The notes: generated by a model from the letters alone, not told the origin. A stretch of 64,000 nt of DNA from Kiritimatiellia bacterium (GCA_028716365.1 JAQUPZ010000008.1:186001-250000), one strand, 5' to 3'; shown: positions 38,390 through 46,363, counted from the stretch's first letter. Numbers and translations: made by a program.

Positions 38390-38665
38390 ATGTTCAGTGT
38401 GTATATTCTGCTACTATGCAACGGGCAGTTATATACAGGATTTACAACAGATTTAAGTAGACGGTTATCTGAGCACGAGAGAGGGGAAGTCGAATCCACA
38501 GCAAAAAGACGTCCGGTGGAATTGATTCACTATGAGATGTATTACAGGGAGTCTGATGCGCGTCGTCGTGAGCGTTACTTAAAGACGACAGAAGGAAAAC
38601 GCTTGCTCAGACAACAGATACGTGACATTTTGACAGAAAAGAAAGTTATTACTGTTCCGGCGTAG
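38390..38665 (+). CDS. Small GIY-YIG nuclease-family protein
   Basis: A 91-residue protein starting MFSVYILLLCNGQLYTGFT, a single GIY-YIG domain of the YhbQ/UPF0213 type: VYI...LYTG replaces the GIY...YIG pair, then DLSRRLSEHERGEVESTAKRRPVELI with the conserved Arg and His, and YRESDARRRERYLK with the conserved Glu/Arg region. Such small nucleases often lie near tRNA genes. The stop codon TAG is base 8-10 of the intact tRNA-Asn, so the gene overlaps the tRNA by ten bases. Upstream is the broken tRNA copy. The ATG is chosen over a TTG three codons earlier; GAGG lies close before it. Confidence 0.85.
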   Translation: MFSVYILLLCNGQLYTGFTTDLSRRLSEHERGEVESTAKRRPVELIHYEMYYRESDARRRERYLKTTEGKRLLRQQIRDILTEKKVITVPA

Positions 38666-38730
38666 CTCAATGGTAGAGCGCTTGGCTGTTAACCAGGATG
38701 TTACAGGTTCGAGCCCTGTCGCCGGAGCCA
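38656..38730 (+). tRNA. tRNA-Asn (GTT), CCA encoded
   Basis: A complete 75-base cloverleaf: acceptor TCCGGCG pairs with CGCCGGA, D arm GCTC...GAGC, anticodon arm CTTGG-CTGTTAA-CCAGG with anticodon GTT, T arm ACAGG-TTCGAGC-CCTGT, discriminator G and an encoded CCA. All stems pair perfectly. The 5' end overlaps the last codons of the GIY-YIG gene. The 3' end recurs as a near-exact direct repeat at 56428. Confidence 0.97.
38703..38730 (+). repeat. tRNA-Asn 3' end, left member of a direct repeat pair (candidate att site)
   Basis: These 28 bases (T arm, 3' acceptor strand, CCA) match 56428-56455 at 26 of 28 positions, with the first 21 identical and the same orientation. tRNA 3' ends are classic integration sites for genomic islands. 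See the matching entry. Confidence 0.55.
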
Positions 38731-38928
38731 TACCGACTAAAATCCGAACTATCAGTTCCATTTTCATTTCTTCTTGATTATCAGCATGTCTTGCAAGGCT
38801 ATCGTTCCAATTAACCATTGAAAAGTTCGTATTATTCAATCGATGGTACAGAGAGGGCTCGAACTTTTTGGAGCTCTCTTTCTCGCGAATGCCCAAGAAT
38901 CAGGCCAGTGCTAGTACCACTGCCAGAA

Positions 38929-39552
38929 CTATTGCCTGCCCAATAGTTTCCTGGCGATTGTTGCTACGTGTTTTCCCTGGAACCGTGCAATGGCCAGTTC
39001 ATTGGCGCTCGGTTGACGAGAACCGTCCGGACCGGCAAGAGTGGATGCGCCGTACGGTGTGCCACCCGTTATCTCAGTCATGTTCATCAACCGTTGTTCA
39101 GAGTAGGGCACACCCACAACGACCATCCCCTGATGGAATAGTGTGGAATGGAAACTGGTTATGGTTGTTTCCTGCCCGCCGTGTTGTGTGGCTGTGCTCG
39201 TGAATACACTGCCTACTTTACCGACCAGAGCACCCTTCATCCACAATGAACCTGTCTGGTCCAGAAAGTTACGCATCTGTGCGCACATATTTCCAAAACG
39301 CGTCGGTGTCCCGAAAAGAATCGCATCTGCCTCTGCGAGTCGGTCCACTTCCATTACCGGGATGTGTGAGAATGCTTTCCGCGCGGCTTTTGCACCGCTC
39401 TTCTCCAGTACATCGTCCGGCATGAGTTCAGGAACCTGGTACAGTTCAACTTCGCACCCCTGTACCTCTCTTGCCCCGGCCGCCTCTTCTTCCGCAAGCT
39501 TATACACATGACCATACATACTGTAGAACACAACCTGTATCCTCGTCGTCAT
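38929..39552 (-). CDS. wrbA: WrbA-type NAD(P)H:quinone oxidoreductase
   Basis: A 207-residue flavodoxin-like protein of the usual WrbA length (about 200). The FMN phosphate loop is [16 protein letters not shown] near the N terminus; [25 protein letters not shown] and [14 protein letters not shown] are WrbA signatures, as is [19 protein letters not shown]. The enzyme reduces quinones by two electrons without forming radicals and protects against oxidative stress. It is the last gene of a minus-strand pair with the universal stress protein (42-base gap). It lies 198 bases past the tRNA-Asn. Confidence 0.95.
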   Translation of the reverse strand: MTTRIQVVFYSMYGHVYKLAEEEAAGAREVQGCEVELYQVPELMPDDVLEKSGAKAARKAFSHIPVMEVDRLAEADAILFGTPTRFGNMCAQMRNFLDQTGSLWMKGALVGKVGSVFTSTATQHGGQETTITSFHSTLFHQGMVVVGVPYSEQRLMNMTEITGGTPYGASTLAGPDGSRQPSANELAIARFQGKHVATIARKLLGRQ

Positions 39553-39594
39553 ATTTTTTCTCCTTGTTATTGGTTTACTGCAGAAATTTTGAAT

Positions 39595-40128
39595 TCATGG
39601 AATGACGCCTAGAGCCAGTAGGCCAGGATCTCCTTCAGAGGCAGTACGGGTTAACTGAGCAACCGGCTCACCATTGGGCGGCAGGCCGTGAACGAGAAGT
39701 ACGGGTCGCTTTGTGTGCTGTATGACTTTTTGAGCTACTGAACCCTGCGCATAGTGACGCCAACCAGTCATGCCGTGGGTGGCGATCACAATCAAATCCA
39801 CATTCTCGGATTCCACCAGGTCGCAAATCATTCTTGCAGGATCTCCACAACACAGCGTCTTCGATTGGACTTGTACCGCCTTCGAAATCATTTTTCGCGA
39901 AACATCGGCAAGCTTGTTTTCCATACCCTTGCGAAGTTGGTCTTCGTATAGTCGTATGTCAAATGAACGTACCATTTCGACATCGGGTAATGGTGTTACG
40001 GGCTGTACGACATGCACCAGTATAAGCTGGGCGGAGAAGTGTTCAGCGAGATCATTAGCCATCTTGACAGCCTGGTAGGATGCCTCACTGAAATCGGTTG
40101 GGCAGAGTATTTTCTTAAAATCTTTCAT
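39595..40128 (-). CDS. Universal stress protein (UspA family)
   Basis: A 177-residue protein from the ATG at 40128, chosen for the AAAGGAA ribosome site and the standard opening FKKILCPTDFSEASYQAV. The Usp fold continues with AQLILVHVVQPV, VDLIVIATHGMTGWRHYAQGSVAQKV and RPVLLVHG; the G-x2-G-x9-G(S/T) nucleotide-binding pattern is recognisable as GMTGW...GSVAQK, so ATP binding is likely. A copy of the 17-bp dyad (40187-40203) is 59 bases upstream of its start. Usp proteins act in dormancy and stress survival. Confidence 0.92.
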   Translation of the reverse strand: MKDFKKILCPTDFSEASYQAVKMANDLAEHFSAQLILVHVVQPVTPLPDVEMVRSFDIRLYEDQLRKGMENKLADVSRKMISKAVQVQSKTLCCGDPARMICDLVESENVDLIVIATHGMTGWRHYAQGSVAQKVIQHTKRPVLLVHGLPPNGEPVAQLTRTASEGDPGLLALGVIP

Positions 40129-40186
40129 TTGCCGATTCCTTTCTCTTCTTGACACATACAATGCACTCTTATGCATCGTAAGGACA

Positions 40187-40203
40187 ATAAGGGTTTCCCC
40201 GAT
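40187..40203. promoter_or_regulatory. 17-bp dyad, site 1 (ATAAGG-N5-CCCGAT)
   Basis: ATAAGGGTTTCCCCGAT. It lies between the divergent universal stress protein gene (59 bases from its start) and the ferritin-like gene (254 bases). It is identical over 18 bases (including one flanking A) to site 2 read on the other strand. Likely an operator for a NarL/DosR-type regulator. Confidence 0.5.
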
Positions 40204-40456
40204 TATGCCGGTCAAAAAGCCTGATCCCTTCTCCGGTTTTTTGTTTATGGCCGGCGGGAAAATGCTGGGCCATCATCCGGTCACGCTTACACCAGAAAAC
40301 ATGGATCGGAAGATAAGGAAAAGCGAAGGTCACAATCAGGTTTTGACCAATTGCCCGATGGAACCGCTTCGCCTTAGTATTATAACCGCGAAACACTGGA
40401 TATGTATTGGCAGATTGCGATATGTAAAATGTTGAAGGAATTAAGGAGGACTAATT

Positions 40457-40957
40457 ATGGGAACAAGAGCTAGAGAAATTATTGGAATGGATGTTGATAA
40501 ATTGTTGAAGTTGCTGAGAGCGGCTTTCTCGGATGAGTGGCTGGCCTACTTCCAGTACTGGGTTGGCGCCAAGGTCGTTAAGGGCCCCATGAAGGATGCC
40601 GTAATTACCGAACTTATGCAACATGCCGCTGACGAACTCAGGCATGCCGACATGGTGGCACTCCGAATTGTCGAGCTTGGCGGAGTACCGGTGACAAAAC
40701 CAGAAGACTGGTACAAGGAAACCAACTGCGGTTATGAGGCGCCTGACGATCCCTATGTTGAGGCTATTCTCAAACAGAATATCAAGGGGGAGCAATGTGC
40801 CATCAGCACGTATTCGAACCTTCTCAAGACAACCAGGGATGCTGATCCTGTGACTTACAATATGGTGGTTCAGATTCTGCAGGATGAGGTATCCCACGAG
40901 GAAGACCTGCAAAACCTCGAAGAAGACATTCAACTGATGATCAATCAGCGTCGGTGA
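40457..40957 (+). CDS. Ferritin-like di-iron protein
   Basis: A 166-residue four-helix-bundle protein. Di-iron ligands can be read off as FSDEWLAYFQYW (Glu in helix A), MQHAADELRHADMVAL (ExxH, helix B), NIKGEQCAISTYSNL (Glu, helix C) and LQDEVSHEEDLQNL (ExxH, helix D). This fits the ferritin/bacterioferritin/DPS-like group; it should store or detoxify iron and peroxide in the cytoplasm. A textbook AAGGAGG ribosome site is present. It opens a plus-strand run: YHS lipoprotein, hemerythrin, DUF6448 and thiol peroxidase. Confidence 0.88.
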   Translation: MGTRAREIIGMDVDKLLKLLRAAFSDEWLAYFQYWVGAKVVKGPMKDAVITELMQHAADELRHADMVALRIVELGGVPVTKPEDWYKETNCGYEAPDDPYVEAILKQNIKGEQCAISTYSNLLKTTRDADPVTYNMVVQILQDEVSHEEDLQNLEEDIQLMINQRR

Positions 40958-40997
40958 AGTTGTTGTGGCAAAAAAACATACATAAAGGAGATAACGT

Positions 40998-41300
40998 ATG
41001 AGAAAGATTGTTGAGATATTGGCAATTCTCGCACTGGGAACGATTATGTTTGGATGTGATCAATCCGCCGGCATGAAATCCAACATTCAGCCCGGAGTGC
41101 AGACAACATGCCCGGTTATGGATGGTAATAGTATCGACAAGAAGTATTTCGCTGATTATGACGGCAAGAGAATTTACTTCTGTTGCGGTTCTTGTCCGGC
41201 TGTCTTCAAGAAAGATCCCGCCAAGTACGTCAAAAAATTAGAAGACCAGGGAGTCATTCTGGAGAAGACACCTGTCGAAAAGGAAGAAAAGACGAAATAG
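40998..41300 (+). CDS. YHS-domain lipoprotein
   Basis: A 100-residue lipoprotein: signal ILAILALGTIMFGC with the lipid-accepting cysteine at residue 20. The mature part is a YHS/TRASH-like metal-binding domain with QTTCPVMDGNSIDKKYFADY (C38) and YFCCGSCPAVFKKDPAKYV (C62, C63, C66). YHS domains bind copper, iron or other soft metals. It would sit in the periplasm, anchored to a membrane. It is 40 bases after the ferritin-like gene, with a strong AAAGGAG site, and 18 bases before the hemerythrin gene. Confidence 0.88.
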   Translation: MRKIVEILAILALGTIMFGCDQSAGMKSNIQPGVQTTCPVMDGNSIDKKYFADYDGKRIYFCCGSCPAVFKKDPAKYVKKLEDQGVILEKTPVEKEEKTK

Positions 41301-41318
41301 AAAGTGGCGTATATTATC

Positions 41319-41864
41319 ATGAAAGCAACAGAAATTCTGAAACACGAACATCAGGCCATTCTGCTCGTGATTGCCGCGGCAGAGAAGGAGGTTGAGTCCA
41401 TTGAAAAGACGGGCACAATTCACACACAGACTGTACGCGAGATGGCGGACTTCTTTAAAAACTTTGTGGACCGGTGTCACCATGCCAAGGAGGAGAAGCA
41501 TCTCTTTCCCATGATGCATAAACGCGGTATGTCCATGGATAATGGACCCCTGGCCGTCATGCTTAGCGAACACGAGCAAGGTCGTTCCTGTGTACGTGCC
41601 ATAGTGAAAGCGGTCTCAGGCAAGGGGATATCTGATGCTACCGTGATCCGGAAGGCCATGGAGAACCTGGCTTCCTATGCTCAATTACTCCGGGTACACA
41701 TCGACAAGGAAGACAATGTCCTCTACCCGATGGCAGACCGGCTTCTGAAGTCCTCTGACCAGAAGATTTTGGTGGACGCCTTTGATAAGGTTGAGTCGGA
41801 AGAACTGGGCAAAGGCGTGCACGAGAAATACCACGCCTGGATCGAAAAACTGGTTGGTAAGTAA
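41319..41864 (+). CDS. Hemerythrin-like domain protein
   Basis: A 181-residue protein starting MKATEILKHEHQAILLVIAA (a GTG at 41304 is an alternative start). Di-iron hemerythrin ligands appear as LKHEHQAIL, VDRCHHAKEEKHLFPMMH, LSEHEQGR and LLRVHIDKEDNVLYPMAD, the HxxxE/H pattern of the HHE family. Such proteins bind oxygen, nitric oxide or iron, or sense oxygen. It belongs to the ferritin-YHS run and fits a role in oxygen or iron handling. Confidence 0.9.
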   Translation: MKATEILKHEHQAILLVIAAAEKEVESIEKTGTIHTQTVREMADFFKNFVDRCHHAKEEKHLFPMMHKRGMSMDNGPLAVMLSEHEQGRSCVRAIVKAVSGKGISDATVIRKAMENLASYAQLLRVHIDKEDNVLYPMADRLLKSSDQKILVDAFDKVESEELGKGVHEKYHAWIEKLVGK

Positions 41865-41929
41865 AACCAGAACAAGTCACAAACTGTAAACATGTGAGAG
41901 ATGCGAAAACAGAAAGGGAGTTAATGACG

Positions 41930-42556
41930 ATGAAACCGGAAACGAGAATAAAAAAGGTGTTGATGGCAGTCACCGTGGTTGGCGTACTCGGTGTACTTGA
42001 TGTCGGAATGGTACTTGCCCATTGCGACACGATGAATGGGCCGGTAATCCCAGAGGCAAAGGCGGCCCTGGAAAAGGGTGACGTGACCCCCATATTGAAG
42101 TGGGTCAAGAAGGATAACGAGATGGAGATCAAGGCTGCGTTCACGAAAGCGGTAGCGGTCCGCGCCAAGGGATCAGAGGCGAAGGAAATTGCTGATCAAT
42201 ACTTCCTCGAAACTCTTGTACGCCTGCATCGGGCCGGCGAAGGCGCACCTTACACCGGGATCAGGGATGAACCGGTTGAGCCGATCGTCGCCATGGCTGA
42301 CAAGGCATTGGCCGACAGTTCTGCTGACACAATGATCAAAAGGATGAGCGGACATATGGAACATGCCATCAGAGAGAAGTTCGAGAAGGTATTGGAGGCA
42401 AGAAAACACAAGGACAAGAGCATAGAGACAGGCCGCGAGTTTGTGGAAGCGTATGTGATTTACATGCATTATGTTGAAGGCATCCACGCAGCCATCATGT
42501 CGGCAAGTTCTCATCATGTCGAAGCCGGCGAAGGTATTCAGAAACATAAACATTGA
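41930..42556 (+). CDS. DUF6448 family exported protein
   Basis: A 208-residue protein; the ATG at 41930 gives a 9-base gap to AGGGAG, better than the ATG at 41924. The N terminus is a signal-like helix (RIKKVLMAVTVVGVLGVLDVGMV) ending before AHCDTMNGPVIPEA, the DUF6448 signature. A His-rich helical body follows (FLETLVRLHRAGEGAPYTG, MKRMSGHMEHAIREKFE-like, YVIYMHYVEGIHAAIM and the end HHVEAGEGIQKHKH). The histidines suggest metal binding. The function of the family is unknown. It lies 65 bases after hemerythrin and 40 bases before tpx. Confidence 0.78.
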   Translation: MKPETRIKKVLMAVTVVGVLGVLDVGMVLAHCDTMNGPVIPEAKAALEKGDVTPILKWVKKDNEMEIKAAFTKAVAVRAKGSEAKEIADQYFLETLVRLHRAGEGAPYTGIRDEPVEPIVAMADKALADSSADTMIKRMSGHMEHAIREKFEKVLEARKHKDKSIETGREFVEAYVIYMHYVEGIHAAIMSASSHHVEAGEGIQKHKH

Positions 42557-42596
42557 TCGCAAACTTAAGACTACTTGAGAAATAGGATGGAAGAAC

Positions 42597-43271
42597 ATGC
42601 AGGCTCACGGACTACTCATGGCGGAATATCGCCCTGTCAGTCGGATGCTTTGGATAAGTGCGGGAAAAGTTGCCGGGATAGCCGGAATATTATTGTTCAG
42701 CGGATGTTTATGCGGTCACTCAATGAAAGGAAAGAATGCTATGGATCTTAATGAAACAAACAATCTTGTGACGATGCGCGGTAAACCCCTTGTATTGTTG
42801 GGAGATCAGGTTGCTGTCGGCGACACGGCTCCTGACTTCAAGACGGTTGACGGGAGTTTCAAACAGATCAAACTCTCCGACTTCAAGGGCAAAGCATGCC
42901 TGATCAGCGCAGTCCCCAGCCTGGATACGCAGGTATGTGCATTACAGACAAAGCGGTTCAATTCGGAGGTGGGAACTCTGCCCTCAAGTGTGGTTATGAT
43001 GACGATCAGCATGGATCTGCCGTTTGCCCAGAAACGTTTCTGCGAGGCTGAAAAGATTGATCGTATTCTCGTTCTCTCCGACCACGTCTGGCATGACTTC
43101 GGCACACATTATGGCATTCTTATCAAGGACATGGGACTCCTTGCCAGATCTGTATTTATTGTCGGGCAAAACGGAAAGCTCATTTATAAACAAATCGTTC
43201 CCGATCTATCGCAACAGCCCAACTATGATGGTGCGCTGGAAGCAGTCCGTCAAGCTGCAGGATCAAAGTAG
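42597..43271 (+). CDS. tpx: Lipoprotein thiol peroxidase (Tpx)
   Basis: A 224-residue peroxiredoxin. The Tpx core has VAVGDTAPDFKTVDG, the peroxidatic cysteine C114 in PSLDTQVCALQTKRF and the resolving cysteine C149 in KRFCEAEKIDRI, plus LLARSVFIVGQNGK. It reduces peroxides with thioredoxin-type donors. Unlike ordinary Tpx (about 165 residues) it has an N-terminal extension GIAGILLFSGC with a lipobox cysteine (C37), so it is likely anchored in the periplasm. It ends the plus-strand run; a convergent ferritin-like gene follows. Confidence 0.88.
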   Translation: MQAHGLLMAEYRPVSRMLWISAGKVAGIAGILLFSGCLCGHSMKGKNAMDLNETNNLVTMRGKPLVLLGDQVAVGDTAPDFKTVDGSFKQIKLSDFKGKACLISAVPSLDTQVCALQTKRFNSEVGTLPSSVVMMTISMDLPFAQKRFCEAEKIDRILVLSDHVWHDFGTHYGILIKDMGLLARSVFIVGQNGKLIYKQIVPDLSQQPNYDGALEAVRQAAGSK

Positions 43272-43321
43272 TGATTTTGCAGAAAACAATCAGATCCAGT
43301 TCTCAGGTTTTGTTGCTGTGG

Positions 43322-43831
43322 CTATCCGGCAGTCTGCTCACCGCTGTCCAGTTTCGAAAGTTTCTCTGCCAATGCCGTTATATGGCCTTTTTCTTCTTTG
43401 ATAATGTTCTGAAGAATTTGCCCTTGCCGGCGGGACGGGAACAAATCCTGTAAGCCCAGGTAGAAAAGAACGGATTGTTTCTCCAGTTCGATTCCGGTCG
43501 TAAGAAGTGTTCCCAACGATTCGTCACCTGTGAGAGAATTAGTCGCTATGATTGACCCTTCAACATGGTAACCCGCGGTAATAGCCGACAAGAACAAACC
43601 GCCCTCCGGATCCAGTTCTTCCCTGGACTTCCCGGGTAGAACACTTGTCTTGCTGCGCAAGTTCATAAAGATTGCCCTGTGTCCATCCTCCATTATCGCC
43701 AGATTTTGGAGGAAGGCGACGACTTTCCTGTTCGCCTGCAGACTGGCCGCCTTTCGATAAAAGTCGATTGCATTGCTCTCCATTTGAATGGCGATAGAAA
43801 GGACCTCATCAATATTCAAAAGTATCTTCAT
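43322..43831 (-). CDS. Ferritin-like/rubrerythrin-type protein
   Basis: A 169-residue helical protein with di-iron ligand candidates AIQMESNAIDFYRKAA, AIMEDGHRAIF, GIELEKQSVLFYLGL and IIKEEKGHITALAEKL, the Glu and ExxH pattern of the erythrin part of rubrerythrin. It lacks a rubredoxin tail. It could act as a peroxidase or iron store. It is the last gene of the minus-strand run that starts at 46267, 19 bases after the SOD gene. Its ribosome site is weak, so translation may depend on the upstream gene. Confidence 0.82.
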   Translation of the reverse strand: MKILLNIDEVLSIAIQMESNAIDFYRKAASLQANRKVVAFLQNLAIMEDGHRAIFMNLRSKTSVLPGKSREELDPEGGLFLSAITAGYHVEGSIIATNSLTGDESLGTLLTTGIELEKQSVLFYLGLQDLFPSRRQGQILQNIIKEEKGHITALAEKLSKLDSGEQTAG

Positions 43832-43850
43832 AACAAGAGTCCATGCAGTA

Positions 43851-44558
43851 TTATTTCAATTGCGATGCCGCAAAATCCCAGTTCATCAGGTGGTCCAGAA
43901 ATGCCACAACGAAGTCCTTTCGACGATTCTGATAATCAAGATAGTAGGCATGTTCCCATACGTCGCAAACGAGAAGAACGTTCTTGCCATGGGCAATTGA
44001 CGTATCGGCGTTTGATGTCTTCACGATTCTCAGCGAATCCTCCTCCTGCACAAGCCATACCCATCCGCTTCCAAACTGTGACACTGCGGCGTCCGTGAAA
44101 TCACTTCTGAATTTCTCGTAACTTCCAAAAGACTTTTCGATCAACTGTAAAAGACGACCTGCGGGTTTGCCTCCGCCGTCTGGTTTCATACTGCGCCAGA
44201 AGAAAGAATGATTCCAGGCTTGGGCTGCATTGTTGAAAATGGCTATCTTGTCCGCCACGCCCGTAGTTTCTTTTGCAATCTTCTCGAGAGTCTGGTCGGC
44301 CATGGGGATACCGGCAACAAGTTTGTTCAGATTGTCGACATAGGCCTGATGATGTTTGCCATAATGGAAACTCATGGTCTTAGCAGATATGTATGGTTCC
44401 AGTGCGTTCTGTTCGTAAGGTAACGGCTGAAGCTGGAACGCACTTTTGGGCTGAACAGTCTGAGCAGACGAATTACCTGTTCCGTCCGAACCAAAGATGA
44501 AATCCGATAATGCGAAAACTACCAATACACGGAAAACTTTGATAATATATGACTTCAT
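43851..44558 (-). CDS. Exported Fe/Mn superoxide dismutase
   Basis: A 235-residue protein with a signal-like N terminus (IIKVFRVLVVFALSDFIFG) absent from cytoplasmic SodB. The SOD core has metal ligands in SFHYGKHHQAY, AAQAWNHSFFWR and CDVWEHAYYLDYQNRR, with GSGWVWLV between them. It dismutates superoxide to peroxide and oxygen; with the signal it would work in the periplasm, next to the lipoprotein peroxidase. A strong AAAGGAGAG ribosome site is present. It follows the dihydroorotate-dehydrogenase-like gene by 24 bases. Confidence 0.93.
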   Translation of the reverse strand: MKSYIIKVFRVLVVFALSDFIFGSDGTGNSSAQTVQPKSAFQLQPLPYEQNALEPYISAKTMSFHYGKHHQAYVDNLNKLVAGIPMADQTLEKIAKETTGVADKIAIFNNAAQAWNHSFFWRSMKPDGGGKPAGRLLQLIEKSFGSYEKFRSDFTDAAVSQFGSGWVWLVQEEDSLRIVKTSNADTSIAHGKNVLLVCDVWEHAYYLDYQNRRKDFVVAFLDHLMNWDFAASQLK

Positions 44559-44582
44559 TTTGCTCTCCTTTGCTTTAATGTT

Positions 44583-45596
44583 CTAGATAACGGGGGCGTT
44601 GTTGATGATCTCATCGGGATTCATCATGATCTTGACATACTGAGTCCGGGTATATGCCCAGAGTTCAGCAACGTTTTGTTTGCTCAACTTTCCACGGAAA
44701 TCGGCCAGAGTCGCATGGCTATTTGCTTCCATCCATTTCTCAATGCTACCCAACATAGTGGAAATGTGAGACACGCCATGCCGGTAAAGAGCACTCACAA
44801 CTTGAACTGTGGTAGCTCCAGCAAGGATCATCTTGAGTACCTGCTCCCCATCCATAATACCAGTACTGCAACATATGTCGGCCCTTACAGCGCCTTCCAG
44901 CAGTGCCGCATAGCGTAACGGCATGCGAATGTCGGTTTCCGAGCTGAAACTGATCGGCGATGAAAGCGCGTTCTTTTGCAGGTCAATGTCAGGCGTGAAC
45001 ATTTTATTAAACAGCACAAAAGCATCTACCCCTGTATAATCCATGAGCGTTATCAAATTCAGAACATTAGTATAGGAACTGCTGAGTTTGACGCTGATGG
45101 GAATTGATACTGTTCTCTTTAGTTCCGTAACGAGCTCGATCTGTGACTTTTCAATGAGGTCGGATCTTGTTTGTAGATCTCCGGGTGGTGAGAAAAGATT
45201 AACTTCAAGTCCATCAACGCCCGTTTCTTCCAGAAGTTTAGCGTATTCAATCCAAGTATCCCTGTTTACAGCGTTGAGACTGGCGAAGACCGGTATCTTT
45301 ACCGATTTCTTTGCCTCGCGAACCCACATCAGGTGTTCCTTCGGTCCCTCATAAGTAGTATTCGGAAAGATTTCCACCATTTCGGCGTTTCTATAGTTGT
45401 ACTTTTCAAGATCCTCATCGAATTTGAAACGCTCAACCTGGACTTGTTCCTCAAACAGGGACTTTGTAACAATGGCGCCTGCGCCGGCATCCTCGAGCGC
45501 CTTGATTGAGGCAGCTTTTGAAGTCAACCCGCATGCTCCAACTATTATCGGGTTCGCCAGTTTCACACCCATGTACGTTGTGCTTAGATCTGTCAT
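44583..45596 (-). CDS. Dihydroorotate dehydrogenase-like flavoprotein
   Basis: A 337-residue protein; the ATG at 45596 has an AGGGAG site about 11 bases upstream, and the longer frame to 45836 runs through other genes. It is an FMN TIM barrel of the DHOD type: YMGVKLANPIIVGACGLTSK, GAGAIVTKSLFEEQ, IPVFASLNAVNRDTW, DGLEVNLFSPPG, IPISVKLSSSYTN, DAFVLFNKMF and GATTVQVVSALYRHG. The catalytic Cys/Ser loop of true PyrD is not obvious and no other pyrimidine genes are near. This subgroup often lies with universal stress and redox genes; its role is unknown. Confidence 0.85.
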   Translation of the reverse strand: MTDLSTTYMGVKLANPIIVGACGLTSKAASIKALEDAGAGAIVTKSLFEEQVQVERFKFDEDLEKYNYRNAEMVEIFPNTTYEGPKEHLMWVREAKKSVKIPVFASLNAVNRDTWIEYAKLLEETGVDGLEVNLFSPPGDLQTRSDLIEKSQIELVTELKRTVSIPISVKLSSSYTNVLNLITLMDYTGVDAFVLFNKMFTPDIDLQKNALSSPISFSSETDIRMPLRYAALLEGAVRADICCSTGIMDGEQVLKMILAGATTVQVVSALYRHGVSHISTMLGSIEKWMEANSHATLADFRGKLSKQNVAELWAYTRTQYVKIMMNPDEIINNAPVI

Positions 45597-45667
45597 AGCA
45601 TTGTTTCTCCCTCTCAACTGTTTTGCTGTATTATCCGGAGAATTCTGTTTCACTGTTTCGGATTTGC

Positions 45668-45760
45668 TCACCGCATGATGTATCCCATCCAGAACATCAG
45701 CCCCAGCGCAATGATATGCAGTACCCACCATCCAGGTTTCCATAATAAGAATCTGTGCAT
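45668..45760 (-). CDS. 30-residue membrane microprotein
   Basis: A very short gene with an excellent AGGAGGGA ribosome site 4-12 bases before the ATG at 45760. It encodes 30 residues: a short positive start, WKPGWWVLHIIALGLMFWMGY and a final IMR, one membrane helix. It begins 9 bases after the stop of the 165-residue membrane protein gene. The segment PGWWVLHIIAL resembles MGWWWVHLFAL near the C terminus of that neighbour, so the two helices share a GWW-x-x-H-x-x-AL motif. I expect a small subunit of a membrane complex. Confidence 0.6.
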   Translation of the reverse strand: MHRFLLWKPGWWVLHIIALGLMFWMGYIMR

Positions 45761-45769
45761 GACTCCCTC

Positions 45770-46267
45770 CTATTTCCAAAGAACATTTCCAAGAGTAAAA
45801 ACCGCCGACAAAGCAAAAAGATGGACCCACCACCATCCCATATTCGGATAGCGCCAGAAACGGCCCTGCCGTACCGGTGCGTCAATTGCATTGAACGTGT
45901 CAAATTCGAATAATGATTTGCCGATTAAGAAAACGTTGAAACAAATGAATATATCGGCAAGTAACGTCCCTGTTAACAGCGCCGCAATTGACGGATTGAC
46001 AGGTAAATGCTTTATCGAAAAGTATCCCATTGTGATTATCCCGATGATTGCAAGCATTCCATTGATGACATACGCGAATGCCTTTGTTGTATTCGCGAGA
46101 AACATTGCGGGAACTATCAGAATGCCGATAATCCCTGCTATAAAGGGAATCAGGTTGGCAGTTGTAGCGTTTGGCGGGTGAATCCGCAAATGTATCATGA
46201 ATCCTCCAAGCGACACAAATACCAATGCGAAAAGCAATAACGCGCGAATATTTTGTTTTTGAGTCAT
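45770..46267 (-). CDS. Five-helix membrane protein with C-terminal GWWxxH motif
   Basis: A 165-residue polytopic protein: helices near LLLFALVFVSLGGFMIH, LIPFIAGIIGILIVPAMFL, AYVINGMLAIIGIITMGYF, LLTGTLLADIFICFNVFLIG and a last one, WVHLFALSAVFTLGNVLW. A conserved-looking YPNMGWWWVHLFAL ends the protein. The histidines (MIHLRIHPP and WVH) could bind haem, but this is speculation. I do not recognise a named family. It is the first gene of the minus-strand run and has an AAAGGAA ribosome site; dyad site 2 lies 97 bases upstream. Confidence 0.7.
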   Translation of the reverse strand: MTQKQNIRALLLFALVFVSLGGFMIHLRIHPPNATTANLIPFIAGIIGILIVPAMFLANTTKAFAYVINGMLAIIGIITMGYFSIKHLPVNPSIAALLTGTLLADIFICFNVFLIGKSLFEFDTFNAIDAPVRQGRFWRYPNMGWWWVHLFALSAVFTLGNVLWK

Positions 46268-46363
46268 GTGGTTTTTCCTTTCTCTTTTGTTCCGCGATTT
46301 TCACGCACTTATTACATCCAATAGTAACAGTGAGAGTTTGAACGAGAATACGATTTGTGCATA

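Noticed and set aside
38579..38896. Minus-strand frame containing MAPATGLEPVTSWLTA
   Set aside because: It is the antisense of the tRNA-Asn plus flanks; this string is a well-known artefact of reading tRNA genes on the wrong strand.
40346..40372. ATCAGG and CCCGAT arms upstream of the ferritin-like gene
   Set aside because: The spacer is 13-14 bases in place of five, so it is not counted as a site.
40205..40435. 76-codon plus-strand frame upstream of the ferritin-like gene
   Set aside because: No ribosome site, odd composition, and it overlaps the control region with dyad site 1.
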